This document shows, piece by piece, positions 1 through 11,741 of a stretch of DNA of 64,000 bases. A model generated the notes under the pieces. The model was not told the DNA's origin and did not search any database. It worked only from the letters and a program-made list of their open reading frames with translations. Within the stretch, counting starts at the first letter, position 1. Each line of letters opens with the position of its first letter. The DNA comes from Amblyomma americanum (taxonomy: Eukaryota; Arthropoda; Arachnida; Ixodida; Ixodidae), in contig NC_135497.1 in the NCBI RefSeq assembly GCF_052857255.1, positions 114,538,456 through 114,602,455 of the forward strand. The letters run 5' to 3'. The translations under genes and the position numbers were made by a program.

Positions 1-1289
1 CATGGTGCGCCGCCCATTTTTATTTTTTTTCAATACCGTGAATTATCACCTGAAACGCTCAAAGCAATTCTATGTACTCTATGCGGGCAATGTTTTATAT
101 ACTAGGCGAGGATGACTTTTTTTTTTCATCCTGAATTCGGCCCTGCGGAGTGAACACCGGGTACGGATTGTACACTGGGAACTACGGTTGGTAGATTACA
201 TCATCTCTTTCTGCCTCTTGATTCACGCCTACAACTTTCCTTTCTGTCAATCGTTGCGCACTCCTTATTCTTATTTCCAGCTTTTTCATTCACCTCCAAG
301 CTTCTATACCTCTTCAGTGAGTCACGGCAAGGTACGTTACATCCGTACCTTCCTTGTGAGGGACGCCGGTATGCTGCAGTGAATAACTTGGCGGGGACTG
401 TCAAATGCACTTCGCCCCATTCTTATCCTTGGACTTATTTCTCTCATTTGCTATTGCTGCTTGGAGTGGTTGTATACCCCTCCACTGCTTCCACGGTGTC
501 ATTATAAATCGAGCTCACATCATTGTTACCTGACTGGGTTCCATCTGCCCTGCTCTAAGAAGCGAGCGTCTGGCAAAACTGGTCTGAATTCGGAAAAGCA
601 ACACCACTTATAGCTACGAATTGCATAGCGCGATTTAGTGAAAATTGCAGTGTACTCATTATTACTAATTAGGAGCGTATAGAAAGCAAGCAGAGAAAGA
701 CGGGGGCGCAGTTCAAAGAAATCATTAAATACACCTGTGATGGAAACCTTACTGTAGAAGCATGCATGTAACTGCATGTAGATTGCATCGAGTACAAGCC
801 AACTCAGCTTCGCCTTATTTCGTTCTGTGGATGTACAATGCTGCGAAAGAGGCAAACGTTTCTAAATACGTAGCCGTTAGCCGCTTTTAAAATGCCATCA
901 AACGAGTGCTACCAGCCCGTCCGCGCGATCGACTTGAACAGCAAGTTTAGTGTCTCCGGGGTCTTAAACAAACTCGTTGAGACGGGTTTTCGCACTGGGC
1001 GCCTCGGCGTGGCATTAACCCGGCATATTCTACGAATAAGCGAGACAGTAAACTCGCCACCGTGCTCAGCCTGCAACACACGGGTATGTATATCTGAAGC
1101 AATGAACATGTCCTCCGTCGTGGTTGGTGTTTTGCCTTCTCATTTTCGCACGCGAGATGACAGCTCGGTGAGCCAGACTGCGGTTAAATTCTTCAGCTTT
1201 ATCGTTTCCCTAGGCTGTATACGATTGGCGCGAGCTCTCGGCCCACTAACGGACTGTTGTTTTCCTTTCTTCGTTCTGAATTCGCGGCC
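1..1289. other. Unassigned stretch, nothing recognised
   Basis: Mixed-composition DNA with only short open frames on both strands. I see no conserved protein motif, RNA gene or repeat end here. Confidence 0.4.
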
Positions 1290-2380
1290 GCTTTGGAGCA
1301 CTGCTGAATGCCTTGCGTCCACGCCAGACCTGCTGGGCCTCTCGTTAAGACGCTCGAGGTGCATCATTCCCGCAAGAATACAAGCACAGAGCGCACAGTT
1401 TCGTGCCAGGTAAGCTGGAGTGCTCAGTTCCGCGCCGAGTTGATCAGTCAGCGAGCGCATCGCGTTGCCCTCAGAGCCCGAATGGAGCGTGCGGCGCCTT
1501 CCGAGGGCCGACCGGAGCAGCGGCCCTTGTTAACGCTGCTGCTTGGGGGGCGCGGGGCGAGAACGCAGCGTTCGAGCCACGCCTGCCTCTCATTGGCCCG
1601 CGCTCGTTCCGCCCCCGTCGGCGAAAGAGTAACGCGACGAGCACAAAGAGAAAATACCTTTTGAAATATCCTAGCCCCGGCGACAGTCAAGAAGAAAGAG
1701 AAGCAAATGGGAGACGACACCATTACGAAAACACTCTACGGCGCCATCTCCTTAAAATAATGCCCAGCCATTTTCTTTCGTATTACCCCGGCTCGCCCTC
1801 TGGCACCCGCAGATTCCGGCTGATGTCTCTATCCGTCCCCTCGGCTTGTTTGTATTACTTCTTGCCGCGGCTGTATTCATTTCTCCGCGGGCCGCGCCCG
1901 GGCAACGCACAAACAGGCAGCGCCGCGAAGAGAACTTGATGCTTCCTCGTTAAAGTTAAGCGACGTAACGATGCCTCCGCATAGCGAAGCAGCACTCCCG
2001 GGAAACAAAGGGCGGCACATCTACGCCCATTGACTCCCCTCTCCCTCCTTCCCCCGGGCCCTCTTCGCGGATGTGCCAATTACGCGTCCTCGCAGTGACG
2101 TCTCGAAAACGTGCACATAGTCAGCGCAGGGCATTCGCGCCGACCCTGTGTCCCGTGTCGATCGCCTTTCTTTCGGAGCTCATTACTTTCCCAGACACTT
2201 GCGGGGTGTACTAACCTGGCTCCTGCAGCGGCTGATTGCAGGCGTCGCATTAAATGGGAAGGACTCGCCAGGGGTCGCCAAGCCGAGCGTCGCCGAAGAG
2301 GAGAGACTCCGCCGCGAAGGGATCCCAGTCTTGTACATCGATAGGCAAGTAGTGGCGCCCATTAAGGCCTCTCGGTGACG
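1290..2380. promoter_or_regulatory. CpG-rich island, candidate regulatory region
   Basis: GC-rich, CpG-dense sequence. The densest part (about 1440-1660) has an inverted CCAAT (ATTGG) near 1592 and a GC-box-like GCCCCCG near 1611. Open frames exist on both strands but are low in complexity and overlap each other, as expected where stop codons are rare. A promoter or enhancer role is inference from composition only. Confidence 0.3.
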
Positions 2381-3559
2381 CGAGGCGAGAAGCAGCCTAC
2401 TAGCTCTATATTTTATTTAGTTTGCCTTTCTTTTTTATTCTCGATTCGCCATTTTCGAAGGAGCATGAGCGCGCGCCTCGTTAAGGAAATGTAGGGGGCC
2501 ACACTGTCGCGGGTGACACCATATAATGCTGGCACGGGTGTCAAGGCTTAAGAAGCTGCGAGGGACGCTCAATGCCGCATTCTATAGATGGCTTAGCAAA
2601 AGATGCAATTTCGGACCTGTCCGTAAACAAGAGAAAGACTGCCTATACGGTTTCATTGAACTTAAGGTATGCAGGGGTTAAAACAAATTTACGTATGTGG
2701 AAGCAATAGAATACCCGTGTGCAGTCGTCATAACAGCTTAGGGTAGAAGAGTAGGGGTAACTTTTTACTCCGAACCACTGGCAGGACCGGCGTCACAGAT
2801 CTCCATGACGCCGTTTCCACTACGAATTTCGTGAACTGACGAAAGCGTAAAGAATAATTGATTGAATGCTACGGGCATGTGGGAAGCTTCCGGAACCAAG
2901 CGTCTGTTCATGTTAACCGCAGATAGGTCCTCTCTAGCTAACATAAACCTCGAACTAGCCTCGAAGCTAAAACCGTACCGCGTTTTCATTAATGCGTAAA
3001 GCGAAATATTACCCACGGAGCGCAAATAACACATGAACGGGTTTACGCGCGCGTTAGTTTAAATTTGTCCCTTTAAATGGGCTTGAATGCGGACCTGCCA
3101 TTCGTAAAATAGCGCAGTAATACCCATACCCAGCAGTTCTGTAAAAAACATTTCTCGACGGGTTTATGACTGTTTATGAACGCAATATTTTCATGTATTG
3201 TAAGATTTCACTACTATAACAATCAATATAGCCGCAGGTCTCCCGTCGGTCGGGAGGCTTTTTTTTTTTTTTGCTATCGTCAAAGACGTTCACAATTGGT
3301 TTTCTATGGCCGTCTTAACTGATCGATGCGAGCGGTGGAAAACGTTAAAACAAAAAATTTGCTACGCATCGGAAGAATGAAGAATTACCTTCAATATTTC
3401 CATAACAGTACTTTCAATATTCCAATATTCCAAATTTTTAGTCCAAGAATGCTTGACATGAACATCTAAAAGAGCTTTCTTTAACAGACATGCCTATAGG
3501 ACCCCCATGTTCCTTCAAGCCGGTATGATATTTAAATGGTATCAAGGGTCAATAACATT
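2381..3559. other. Unassigned stretch, nothing recognised
   Basis: AT-leaning DNA. It holds a small hairpin followed by a T run near 3242-3272 but no recognisable gene or repeat family. Confidence 0.4.
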
Positions 3560-4549
3560 TTTCAGTTTCCCCCTTTGCATTGCCTCTATAGGGCTTCCTT
3601 TACTTCCTCTTTTGCTACTGGTGGGATGTCCCATTGCTGTGCGTTACTGCCTCTCTCATTTACTTCCTGGTTCAGCTGACTACTATATACATTTGTGTAA
3701 AACTCGTCGGCTACGTTAACTATCTTGTCCATATTGCTAATGACATTGCCCTCTTTATCTCTCAACGCAGACATCTAATTTTTCCCTATCACTAGTTTCC
3801 TCTTCACCGCTTTTAGACTACGTCCGTTCTTTAGAGCATGCTCGATTCTCTCCATATTAAACTTCCTTATGTCGGCTACCTTGCGCTTATTGATTAACTT
3901 TTGTAGCTCTGACAGTTCTATTCTGTCTGTGGGGTTAGATGCTTTCATGCTCTGGCGTCTCTTAATGAGATCTTTCTTCTGCTGAAAGAGCTTGCCGGTA
4001 TCCTGTCGAACCATCCTACCGCCTACTTCTACTGCTCAACCCGTAATGATAGCTGTGATACTATCGTTCATTGCCTGAACTTTAAGGTCGTCGTCCTCAG
4101 TTAAAGCCGAATATCTGTTCTGCAAGGATGTCCTGAACTCGTTACTTTCACTCTTGCCGCTAACTCGCTGATGGGCTTCCGCATCACTAGTTTATTCCGT
4201 TCCCTCTTTAAGGCTAATCTAATTCGAGACCTTACCATCCTGTGGTCGCTACAACGCATTTTTCCTTGGACCTCCACATCCTGCACGATGCCAGGGTGAG
4301 CGCATAATATGAAGTCTAATTTTTAGCCTCATCACTGGGGCTCTTCCACGCCCACTTCCTGTTCTCTCGTTTGCGCAAGAAGGTATTCGTGGTCCGTAAA
4401 TAATTTCTCTCTGCGAACTCTACTAATAATTCCCCCCTGCTATTATTAGACCATATGCCATAATCGCCTGCCGCCTTGTCTCCAGCCTGTTTCTTGCCTA
4501 CCTTGCATTGAAATCGCCCATCAGTACAGCCTGCTCGTGGAATTGGCAA
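3560..4549 (-). pseudogene. RTE-like LINE remnant: endonuclease end and start of RT region
   Basis: Read on the minus strand, this is a decayed piece of a non-LTR retrotransposon polyprotein. Near 4520 the frame gives GDFNAR, the endonuclease motif with the catalytic Asp/Asn, then breaks. It is followed by TTNTFLRKRENRKWAWKSP, then DFILCAHPG after a one-base shift near 4320, and SDHRMVRSRIRL with the catalytic SDH near 4250. A linker rich in Lys and Arg follows, then MSALRDKEGNVISNMDKIVN and DEFYTNVYSS, which lead toward the RT domain. The fragment stops before the RT catalytic motifs. It is truncated at both ends and carries frameshifts and stops, so it cannot code. The motif order fits the RTE/BovB type that is abundant in ticks; the clade is from family knowledge. 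Confidence 0.8.
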
Positions 4550-4929
4550 TCAGTGTGGAGTTAGCAGCAGTATTGCAGATAAATAAATAAATATGATAAA
4601 TAAACAATAACTCACATTTCTGTCTAATCACGCTCAAGTTTGATAAACACTAAACCATACGCGAGCAGTCAACATAATCCATTTTGTTTTCAGCGAATTT
4701 GTACAGATGGGGAGAGGCGATTACTCCACAGAAGATATATATATGCAGTGAACTGCTTTCAAATCTTCTCTATTGCTGTAGCATTGTACCCTGCCTCTCC
4801 TGTGTTTAGGGAAAAAAAGTGCGGGTGCAAAAACAGCGAACGTTGCACAGCGAGAGGGCGAACATCGCAAACAGAGTGCCTCTCATCTTTTCAAGCTTCA
4901 TTCACACCTGAAGGAAATTCTCGGCACAA
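4550..4929. other. Unassigned stretch, nothing recognised
   Basis: AT-rich DNA with a short (AAAT)n-like run near 4578-4612. No gene or repeat recognised. Confidence 0.4.
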
Positions 4930-5720
4930 GCACAGACCGAGCCCCGCGGGGACCGGGTCGTGACCCGAAGCCCAAGCGCGGCGGCGGCAGCAGAGCCACA
5001 CATAAAGCGGCCGAAGGAAGAAGAATCCAAGTGGCGAAGCCGGCGCTGTTTACGTTACCGGGGGCATTACTCGCTCCGGGCGCACGCCTCCCCGGCTCCT
5101 CGGGGCTGAGGCCACTTCTTGTCATTGCGCCGGCCAAACCCAATTACGAGGGGTGCTAGGCTGGCCACATTACCCGACGGGAAGTAGCCGCTATTAGCAC
5201 TTGTGTAATCCGATTTGGTAACCCTAAGGCCCCCAGTGCGGCTCGCGCGGCCGTCCGGGCTCGAAGAGTGATCACCATTACAATGCGGTTAGCCTCTGCA
5301 CAACGAGGGTCACTGGGATGATTGGTAATGCAGGCCACGACTGGACACGGGCCGAACCAATCAGTAAGCTGCAGCCCGCGGGCAAGAAACTGACTTCGCG
5401 AAAACATGAGATAATGGCTCTATAAAAGAAGCATTGTGGGCATGCCTGCGGCCGCCGCGTATACGGCCCAGCCCGCGGGGCATTCCAGCCGGATTTACGG
5501 CGCCCGATTCCTCGTTGCGGCCCCCGACGACTCCGGCCCCGGGTTCATGGCTCGCTGCATTATTGATACTCGCCGGTCTCCAAACATCGCGGCACTGCTT
5601 TACCTGAAAGTTCAGAGCGCGGATCTCCGGCCGCATCCGGGGCCTCTTACGCGCACGCCCGTTCGCCCGCGCGGCGGCGCATAATCCTGCGGGGCGAAAC
5701 TATACGAAGCTCGCGCCGCC
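4930..5720. promoter_or_regulatory. CpG-rich island with homeodomain- and CCAAT-like words
   Basis: CpG-dense DNA containing short AT-rich words in GC-rich surroundings: CCAATTACG near 5138, ATTAGC near 5194, two ATTAC/TAATG words near 5275 and 5325, and AACCAATCAG near 5355. This mix is typical of enhancers or promoters of developmental genes in arthropods. I see no matching exon, so function is inference. Confidence 0.3.
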
Positions 5721-6544
5721 ACGGGGTGGTCTCTCCGAATGGCTCATACGATTTGTGTTCGCTGCTTTTGCTCCTGGCTATAACATACCCGCCGGGACTT
5801 ATCTTCTGCTTTTCGTCTTGCGCTGGACGGTATTATGTACACGTAAGAAACCAAGACTCGAGACGGAACATCGGGCAGCAGCAGCGGCTCTGAAAAGGGC
5901 ATTAGCACGGGCTTCCGCCCTTCTGTTCACTTCTCCTTGAGGCTGCGCATCTCCCTACGCTTCTGCAGCTTTTCTTCTATCGAAAATGCATTACCTTGGA
6001 GCAAGACGCAGCGATTCACGAGGGTAAGAAATTAAACTTTCTTCGGGTGCTCGGTGAGAAAGTTATGCGCTTGCATGCCCCTTGTACGCCCTTTCCCTGA
6101 CTGTTGTCTCTCAGGAGGGCGTCAACATCATGGTGCACTGCGGAACAAATGGCACATGGTCTACAAAGGACAAGACACCAATCAGCGAGCTGCGTCGTTT
6201 TAAGTCGCCTTCTCCTATACATGCGTCTGTTAGCCTAATTGGTTCCTTCACCAGCAAATGCTTAGAGGCATTACCCCGTTTCGGTTTTTGCAATTGCGGC
6301 AAAGGAATTTCAGTGAATGTGACAATTTTCGTGCTCGTACATCTCTCTATTTATTTCCTCTCCTTCTTTTGAAGTGCGGCTTGCTTAATTAACAGCTATT
6401 CGTTGGCGACCGTTGATTTACGCTAACTTAGTCGACATTTTACAATGTAAGCAGCATAACCGGGTCGTACAGCGTTCATTCGATATAAAGGCGAAAAAAA
6501 TATGCTAAGAGAACTAAATAAAAAAAAATTTATCGAGGTTTTCC
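5721..6544. other. Unassigned stretch, nothing recognised
   Basis: Mixed-composition DNA, AT-rich from about 6370. No recognisable coding exon or repeat. Confidence 0.4.
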
Positions 6545-6720
6545 TAGTTGTGCACCCGAACTGTCAACGTAACTGCTTTGCAACGCAACTTCTTTGTAGT
6601 TACGTTGGCGTAACTCAAGGCAGCTGACAGTACTCGTTAGCACAACTGCCTTGTTGGTATTGTAACTGCCGTGCAGTTACGTTGACAATGGCAGGAAGCG
6701 TAACTGATTGCTAGCACCGT
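6545..6720. repeat. Cluster of GTAACTGC / GCAGTTAC motifs
   Basis: Within about 170 bases the word GTAAC or GTTAC recurs in both orientations, often as GTAACTGC. It includes one perfect palindrome with a 3-base spacer, GTAACTGCCGTGCAGTTAC (6662-6680). CAACGTAACTG near 6567 and AGTTACGTTG near 6598 and 6674 are further copies. It could be a diverged foldback element or clustered protein-binding sites. Confidence 0.5.
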
Positions 6721-6760
6721 CACTGCCATCTACGCAGGCGCAGTTGGCTACTTTTGAATC

Positions 6761-6772
6761 TGCGCATGCGCA
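6761..6772. promoter_or_regulatory. Palindromic NRF1-type site
   Basis: TGCGCATGCGCA is a perfect match to the consensus palindrome bound by nuclear respiratory factor 1 (Ewg in flies). The CpG-rich sequence that follows has a near-perfect tandem copy of CGCGGAAGCGAAT (about 6783-6810). A 20-residue open frame (6899-6961, MPPKRPPVSPAFK...) begins about 130 bases downstream. This could be a promoter with a first exon. No splice donor was seen right at the end of the open frame. Confidence 0.35.
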
Positions 6773-6961
6773 GATAACACCCCGCGGAAGCGAATCGCGC
6801 GGAAGCGAATCGACTACGCTACTTCCTGTCAACTCATGCGTAGTTCTTGTCTAGGAGGACGCTGGAGCGAGTTTGCGGAAAGGCGTCGAATCAGACGGAT
6901 GCCTCCCAAACGCCCTCCGGTGTCTCCAGCATTTAAGATTCACAAACAATTGTGCACGTAA

Positions 6962-7639
6962 TCAAGATCTTATCCACACATCACGGACACAGGCAGCAAT
7001 ACCGCGCTAAAGGCTTTCGCCTCACCGCACTTTAGGTCAACAAAGTGGCCCCGTGAATTTTTTTTTAAATGTTCAGTCCCAATGTTACACCGCCCCACGT
7101 GCCATCTTTGCCGAAAATAACCACGCAACAAGGTTTGCTTCTCAGTAGTATAGTGGAGTCCTTACGGCATCCTTAAAAACCTAAAGACCTGGAAAGGTAA
7201 GGACAAGGGTTCTCCTTACCTCACAGAGATTTAGAGCTTACGGGTGCTATAAGTGCTTCTTTACATGACTAACAAACACAGTTTCCTAGTTACTTTTGGA
7301 AAAGACGGTGCATGAGGGCAAGTAGTAGGCGCAGAGCTTCAAAATACTCAAGCAAATTAAAAATTCGCAACTTCACAAACAACGTCGCGATTAACGGATA
7401 CTTTGTTTTCCATTACAAAGTTCCATGGTATTGGACTTCTTACCGCCAACCGTGCACTCTCCATAATTTCTGAGGGGTATCTTTCGGAAGGGGCTGAAAA
7501 ACTTTTTTCCTTTTGACTCAACCGGAGCATACTTGTATGATTTGTCTACTAGAGCGTAAGCACCCTATTGTTCACTACTCTCAGCTCAGTTGGCACGCGG
7601 AATCAGTCATGTTGTTCTTCTTAGTAAGCACCTGAGGTG
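6962..7639. other. Unassigned stretch, nothing recognised
   Basis: AT-leaning DNA between the promoter-like block and the CR1-like LINE. The exact 5' end of the LINE may lie in the last part of it, but I could not place it. Confidence 0.4.
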
Positions 7640-7693
7640 ACGACTGAATCACGGTGTGAGTGAAAGTGAATACATTTTTCTCGGTAGTAAATC

Positions 7694-8393
7694 ATGGAAG
7701 GGAAAGCCGAGATCGAGAAACAGCTAGCAGACATTCGCAGGGAAGTGCGTGCAGACATCAGGGAACTAATAGAAGCATTCGCTTTTGTAGCGACACCTGT
7801 GATGAGGTCAAGGAAATAGGAAGCGATGTCAAGGCCCTCAGAAAGGAAATACAAGCACTCACTGTACAAAATAAGCAGCTAAAATTCGAAAACCAAAGGC
7901 TTGAAAAACGCCTTCATGAGCTCGAGCAGTACAATCCGGGCAATAACTTGGAAATTAAGGGTGTTCCAGAAGATCATGACTCGGCTGCCATTGTAAAAAC
8001 AAAAAAAAAATTGGTGAACTGGTGGGTGAGGACATTCATGACGCAGATATCGATATCTGCCGCAGGGTGTCGACAATGAAGCAAAGTGATAAGAATATTG
8101 TCGTCCGGTTTGTAAGTCGCGCAAAGAGGAATGCACTGCTTGCCAAGACCAAGAAGAAGAAAATTTCTACAGTTGATCTTGATATTGCTATCAGCGAACC
8201 AAGTGTTCCTGTGTACATTAACGAGCACTTGACGAGGCAGAACAAACAACTTCTTGGAGCTGCTGTTACAAAGAAAAAACAAGCTAAAGAGAAGTTTGTC
8301 TGGACAAGCGGGGGAAAAATTTTTGCGGGCAAGGATGAATCGTCCGATATCATTCAAATTTGTGCAAAAGATGATATTGCTCTTATCCAGTGA
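7694..8393 (+). pseudogene. LINE ORF1 relic (coiled coil plus FP-like C-terminal domain)
   Basis: The ATG at 7694 opens a frame MEGKAEIEKQLADIRREV that ends early, after a frameshift near 7780. A second frame carries a heptad-rich coiled coil (VKEIGSDVKALRKEIQAL, then a KQLKFENQRLEKRLHELEQ stretch) and NNLEIKGVPE. After a second frameshift in an A-run near 8005 the third frame gives DIDICRRVST, VVRFVSRAKRNALLAK and VYINEHLTRQNKQLL, ending in WTSGGKIFAGK before the stop at 8393. This order matches ORF1 nucleic-acid-binding proteins of arthropod LINEs whose C-terminus resembles the baculovirus FP-protein domain (family knowledge). It would coat element RNA and act as a chaperone if intact. At least two frame breaks make it non-functional. 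Confidence 0.75.
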
Positions 8394-8508
8394 TTGTACC
8401 CCCATTTTTTTGCTTTATCAATTTCGTTTGTTAGTTTATGCCAGACATGTGAATGGATGCCTGTATTGAAAGCGATGCACTCACTGAAAAGCTCAGTATT
8501 TTCCAACC

Positions 8509-11292
8509 GTGTTTCTCTCTTTTTTTTACTTGAATTTACGAAGCATTCGAAACAAACAGGATGACTTGGTTAGTTATCTTGATGAACTACAAGTAAATTT
8601 TGATGCGTTGTTGTTTTTTGAGACATGGCTCGGTAAAACGGGTCCCTCGCCCCAAATTAGAAATTACTCCTGCATACGGTCGGATAGAAGTGGCAAAGGT
8701 GGTGGTGTTGCTGTTAACCTGCGGCGCCAGTTCGCAGGTGAGATAACTGATGACACTACTGATTCAGAGTCTTATATTGAATGCTTGGGGATTGATGCAA
8801 AAAATTTCATACTTGTGGTTGTGTACAGACCGCCAACTGGCTACAAGCGACGTTTCTTGGCTAAGTTCGAGGTGGTTCTTGAATACTGCAAATTCTATCA
8901 AAATCCATTCTTTATCATGGGTGATATTAACATTAATACAGTGTCTGAAGACATTTATTCACATGACTTCAACAATCTTGTTGCATCGTAGGGATGCGAA
9001 AACACTATGCTAGGACCAACTCGAATCACCCAAAGTTGTTCTACATCCATTGACGTTTGTGTCACCAACCATAACACTTCAGAGTTCATTTCTGGCACGC
9101 TCTCCTGCGACATCACTGATCACCTACCTCTTTTTTTCGCCACGCATCGCCTATTTAATGAGGCTCATAACGGCAATTGTTTTCAACATAGAAGTATCAA
9201 TGAGGTATCATTGAATAATTTCAAAGCTTTAATCCAACAAGCGGATTGGTATCCCGTATACCTAGAATACGAAGCAAACAGAGCATATCAAACGTTATTA
9301 AAAATATTCAGAAATTACTATGATTCTGCGTTTCCCCTTCAGAAATAAAAAAACGTAACAAGAAGATAAAAAAACCATGGATTAATAATACACTATACAA
9401 AAGAATAGTAGCTAAGAACAAAATGTTTCACAGATTTCTTGCCACTAAAGACGGAAACTTTTTTCTTATTTCAAGAAAATTCGAACAATTAAATGCTGAC
9501 ATCGTACAGGCTAAGTTAAAATATTATGAAACCATGTTTTCAAAAATAAAGACCAATCCTGCAAAAATATGGAAACAAGTCAATGCCCTCACAGGAAAAG
9601 GCCTAAATTCCGACCCAATAGAACAGATGTTGGTGAATAATGATGTTCTCCGCGGGAAAGAGTTAGCGGATGAAATGAATAAGTACTTCATTAGTACAGC
9701 ATTGTGTCTTCAATCCCTAGCCAACAACAGAACCCAGGTAGGCTCAGAAACAAACTCTATAGTCCTAAGTGCCGTCACACCTCCAGAAATTGACAAAATC
9801 ATAAAGCAACTGAAGCCAACTGCGGCGAGCGGTTATGATGACATCCAAGTCTCAACTTTCAAACATGTGTCATCTGAAATAAGTCCCCTATTGTCACATT
9901 TATTAAACATATCTCTATCAACAGGAACTTTTCCTGACCAGCTTAATATAGCTATAGTGGTACCTATACACAAAGGAGGAACACGAAATGATATCGCTAA
10001 TTATAGACCAATTTCAGTGTTACCGGTTTTCTCAAAGTTATAGGAAAAGTCTATAAATAATCGTTTGACTATGTTCCTGCAAAAATATAATATAATCTCA
10101 CCATTTCAATTCGGGTTCCAAAAAAAAAAAGACACCTGAAGAGGCCCTGCTCAATGTAAAATCATTAATTATAAAGAATTTTGAAGCAAAAATGTTTACT
10201 TTGGGAATTTTTCTTGACTTACGGAAGGCCTTCCATTCTCTCAACCACTAAATTTTGCTTCACAAACATCACGGGTATGGAATTCGAAGTGTTGCATCAG
10301 ACCTCACTAAAAGCTATTTGTCATTAAGATACCAGTTCATAAACCTCAATGGAGAGCACTCTGAAAACTGAGAACTAAAACTAGGAGTACCTCAAAGTTC
10401 CATACTAGGTCCCACACTCTTTTTGTTGTATATAAATGATATCACAGTCGTTAAGTACACACCTGATATAACTGTCTTTGCTGATGACACTAGTTTATTT
10501 TTTACAGGTAAACACGCAAATGACCTAGAAAAAGCAGCTAATCTTTGCCTGTCTCAGCTGTCTATTTGGCTCGAGGACAATAGTCTGCAACTAAATACGC
10601 GTAAAACAAAGTTTATACTTTTCAAACCACTGAGTTACTAAAGAAAGCCTCACATTTAAATTCAGAATGGAACACATTGAACAGGTACATTTACAGAAAT
10701 TTCTAGGTGTCTGGCTCAGTGAAGATCTATCCTGGACTCCACATATTAATGACCTTCTAACTGATCTTTCCCGTGCTGTGGGGTGTATGAGCCGTATAGC
10801 TCCACTTATCCCTCTCTGGCTGAAAAAAGACTTTATATTATACGTTATTTTACTCACGGCTACTTTACGCAATATTATTGTGGGACACTACGACTAAAAG
10901 AAATTACGACAGGCTACTCGTACTGCAAAAACGCGTTCTACGTCTGTTTGAGAATTACAAAGGTTGAATACATGACCTACCAACCTAGCCACTCTTCATT
11001 AGACATGATATATTTCCGGCTAACAAAGTGAATTAGTCTAAACTGATGCAATTAATTCATAAAAAAGCTTTACACTAAATTTACAGATATATCGCCACAC
11101 TATAGCTTTCGAACCCGTACACATAAAACAAGAAAAGTGAGAACAAATTACGGGAGACAGGATGTTGATTATCAAGCAACAAAGTTATTTAACCATCATG
11201 AGTCCTACATTGATATTACGCTACCATTTAAGCCCTACAAATTACAGTACAAAGCATTCCTAATGATCACTGAAGACATCTTATGTATATAG
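8509..11292 (+). pseudogene. LINE ORF2 relic: AP endonuclease and reverse transcriptase
   Basis: The endonuclease part shows NLRSIRNKQDDL, then ETWL, VVYRPP, GDINI, SIDVC and TDHLP in order, with a stop between the two halves near 8990. The RT part shows KPTAASGYDDIQ, PIHKGGTRNDIANYRPIS, GFQ, motif A as FLDLRKAFHSLNH (the usual second Asp is His), GVPQSSILGPTLFLLYIND and an intact FADD catalytic box near 10480. Stops follow LNH (about 10250) and SEN (about 10370), and there are frameshifts near 10040, 10130 and 10640. The C-terminal tail NYGRQDVDYQATKLFNHH ends at the stop near 11290. The protein would nick the target and copy the RNA, but this copy is dead. Confidence 0.85.
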
Positions 11293-11650
11293 GTGCACTC
11301 ATATGCCCATGCAAATCACCAGTCTTGCAAAAAAGTTGTTTTTCAACATGTTATTCTTCTGAACCGCGGTTTATTTTTCTCGCCAGTGTGTTGTCGCGGA
11401 TCCTTTGATGTGCTTTTTCTCTCTGCGAATCCTTGATTCTCTTCTAAACCTGCGTTAGTCGACAGCCAGCATTCTGTGTTAATTTGTACTGTATATTTTA
11501 TGTCTATGTGTAGTGTTTCATCAGGAGAAATCCGTGCAAATGTATTGAAGTTTGGCCTGCTCCAAACTACAGATGGGAGACGAGGCCTTGTCAGGCTCCA
11601 TGCCTTTTGCCTCGCCTTCCACTTTCAACTGAAAGGAAATAAAATGATCT

Positions 11651-11741
11651 GAATGAATGAATGAATGAATGAATGAATGAATGAATGAATGAATGAATGA
11701 ATGAATGAATGAATGAATGAATGAATGAATGAATGAATGAG
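11651..11741 (+). repeat. (GAAT)n microsatellite, LINE 3' tail
   Basis: About 22 perfect GAAT units directly follow the LINE 3' UTR. CR1/L2-type LINEs end in short tandem repeats instead of poly(A), so this belongs to the element. The apparent Ser-Phe-Ile-His repeat protein on the other strand is an artefact of this tract. Confidence 0.9.

Larger units (their letters stand above)
7640..11741 (+). mobile_element. CR1-like LINE, near full length, inactive
   Basis: A non-LTR retrotransposon of about 4.1 kb. In order it carries an ORF1 relic (7694-8393), an ORF2 relic with AP-type endonuclease and reverse transcriptase (8509-11292), a 3' UTR ending GGAAATAAAATGATCT, and a (GAAT)n tail. Both ORFs are broken by stops and frameshifts. 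The start coordinate is approximate: the first clear element feature is the ORF1 ATG, and no target-site duplication could be matched across the element. The architecture of coiled-coil ORF1, APE endonuclease, RT and microsatellite tail fits the CR1/L2 group; the exact clade needs an RT tree. Confidence 0.8.

Noticed and set aside
3242..3272. Hairpin CTCCCG-loop-CGGGAG followed by a T run, like a rho-independent terminator
   Set aside because: The window is eukaryotic and no gene ends here; a chance hairpin next to a poly-T run is the simpler reading.
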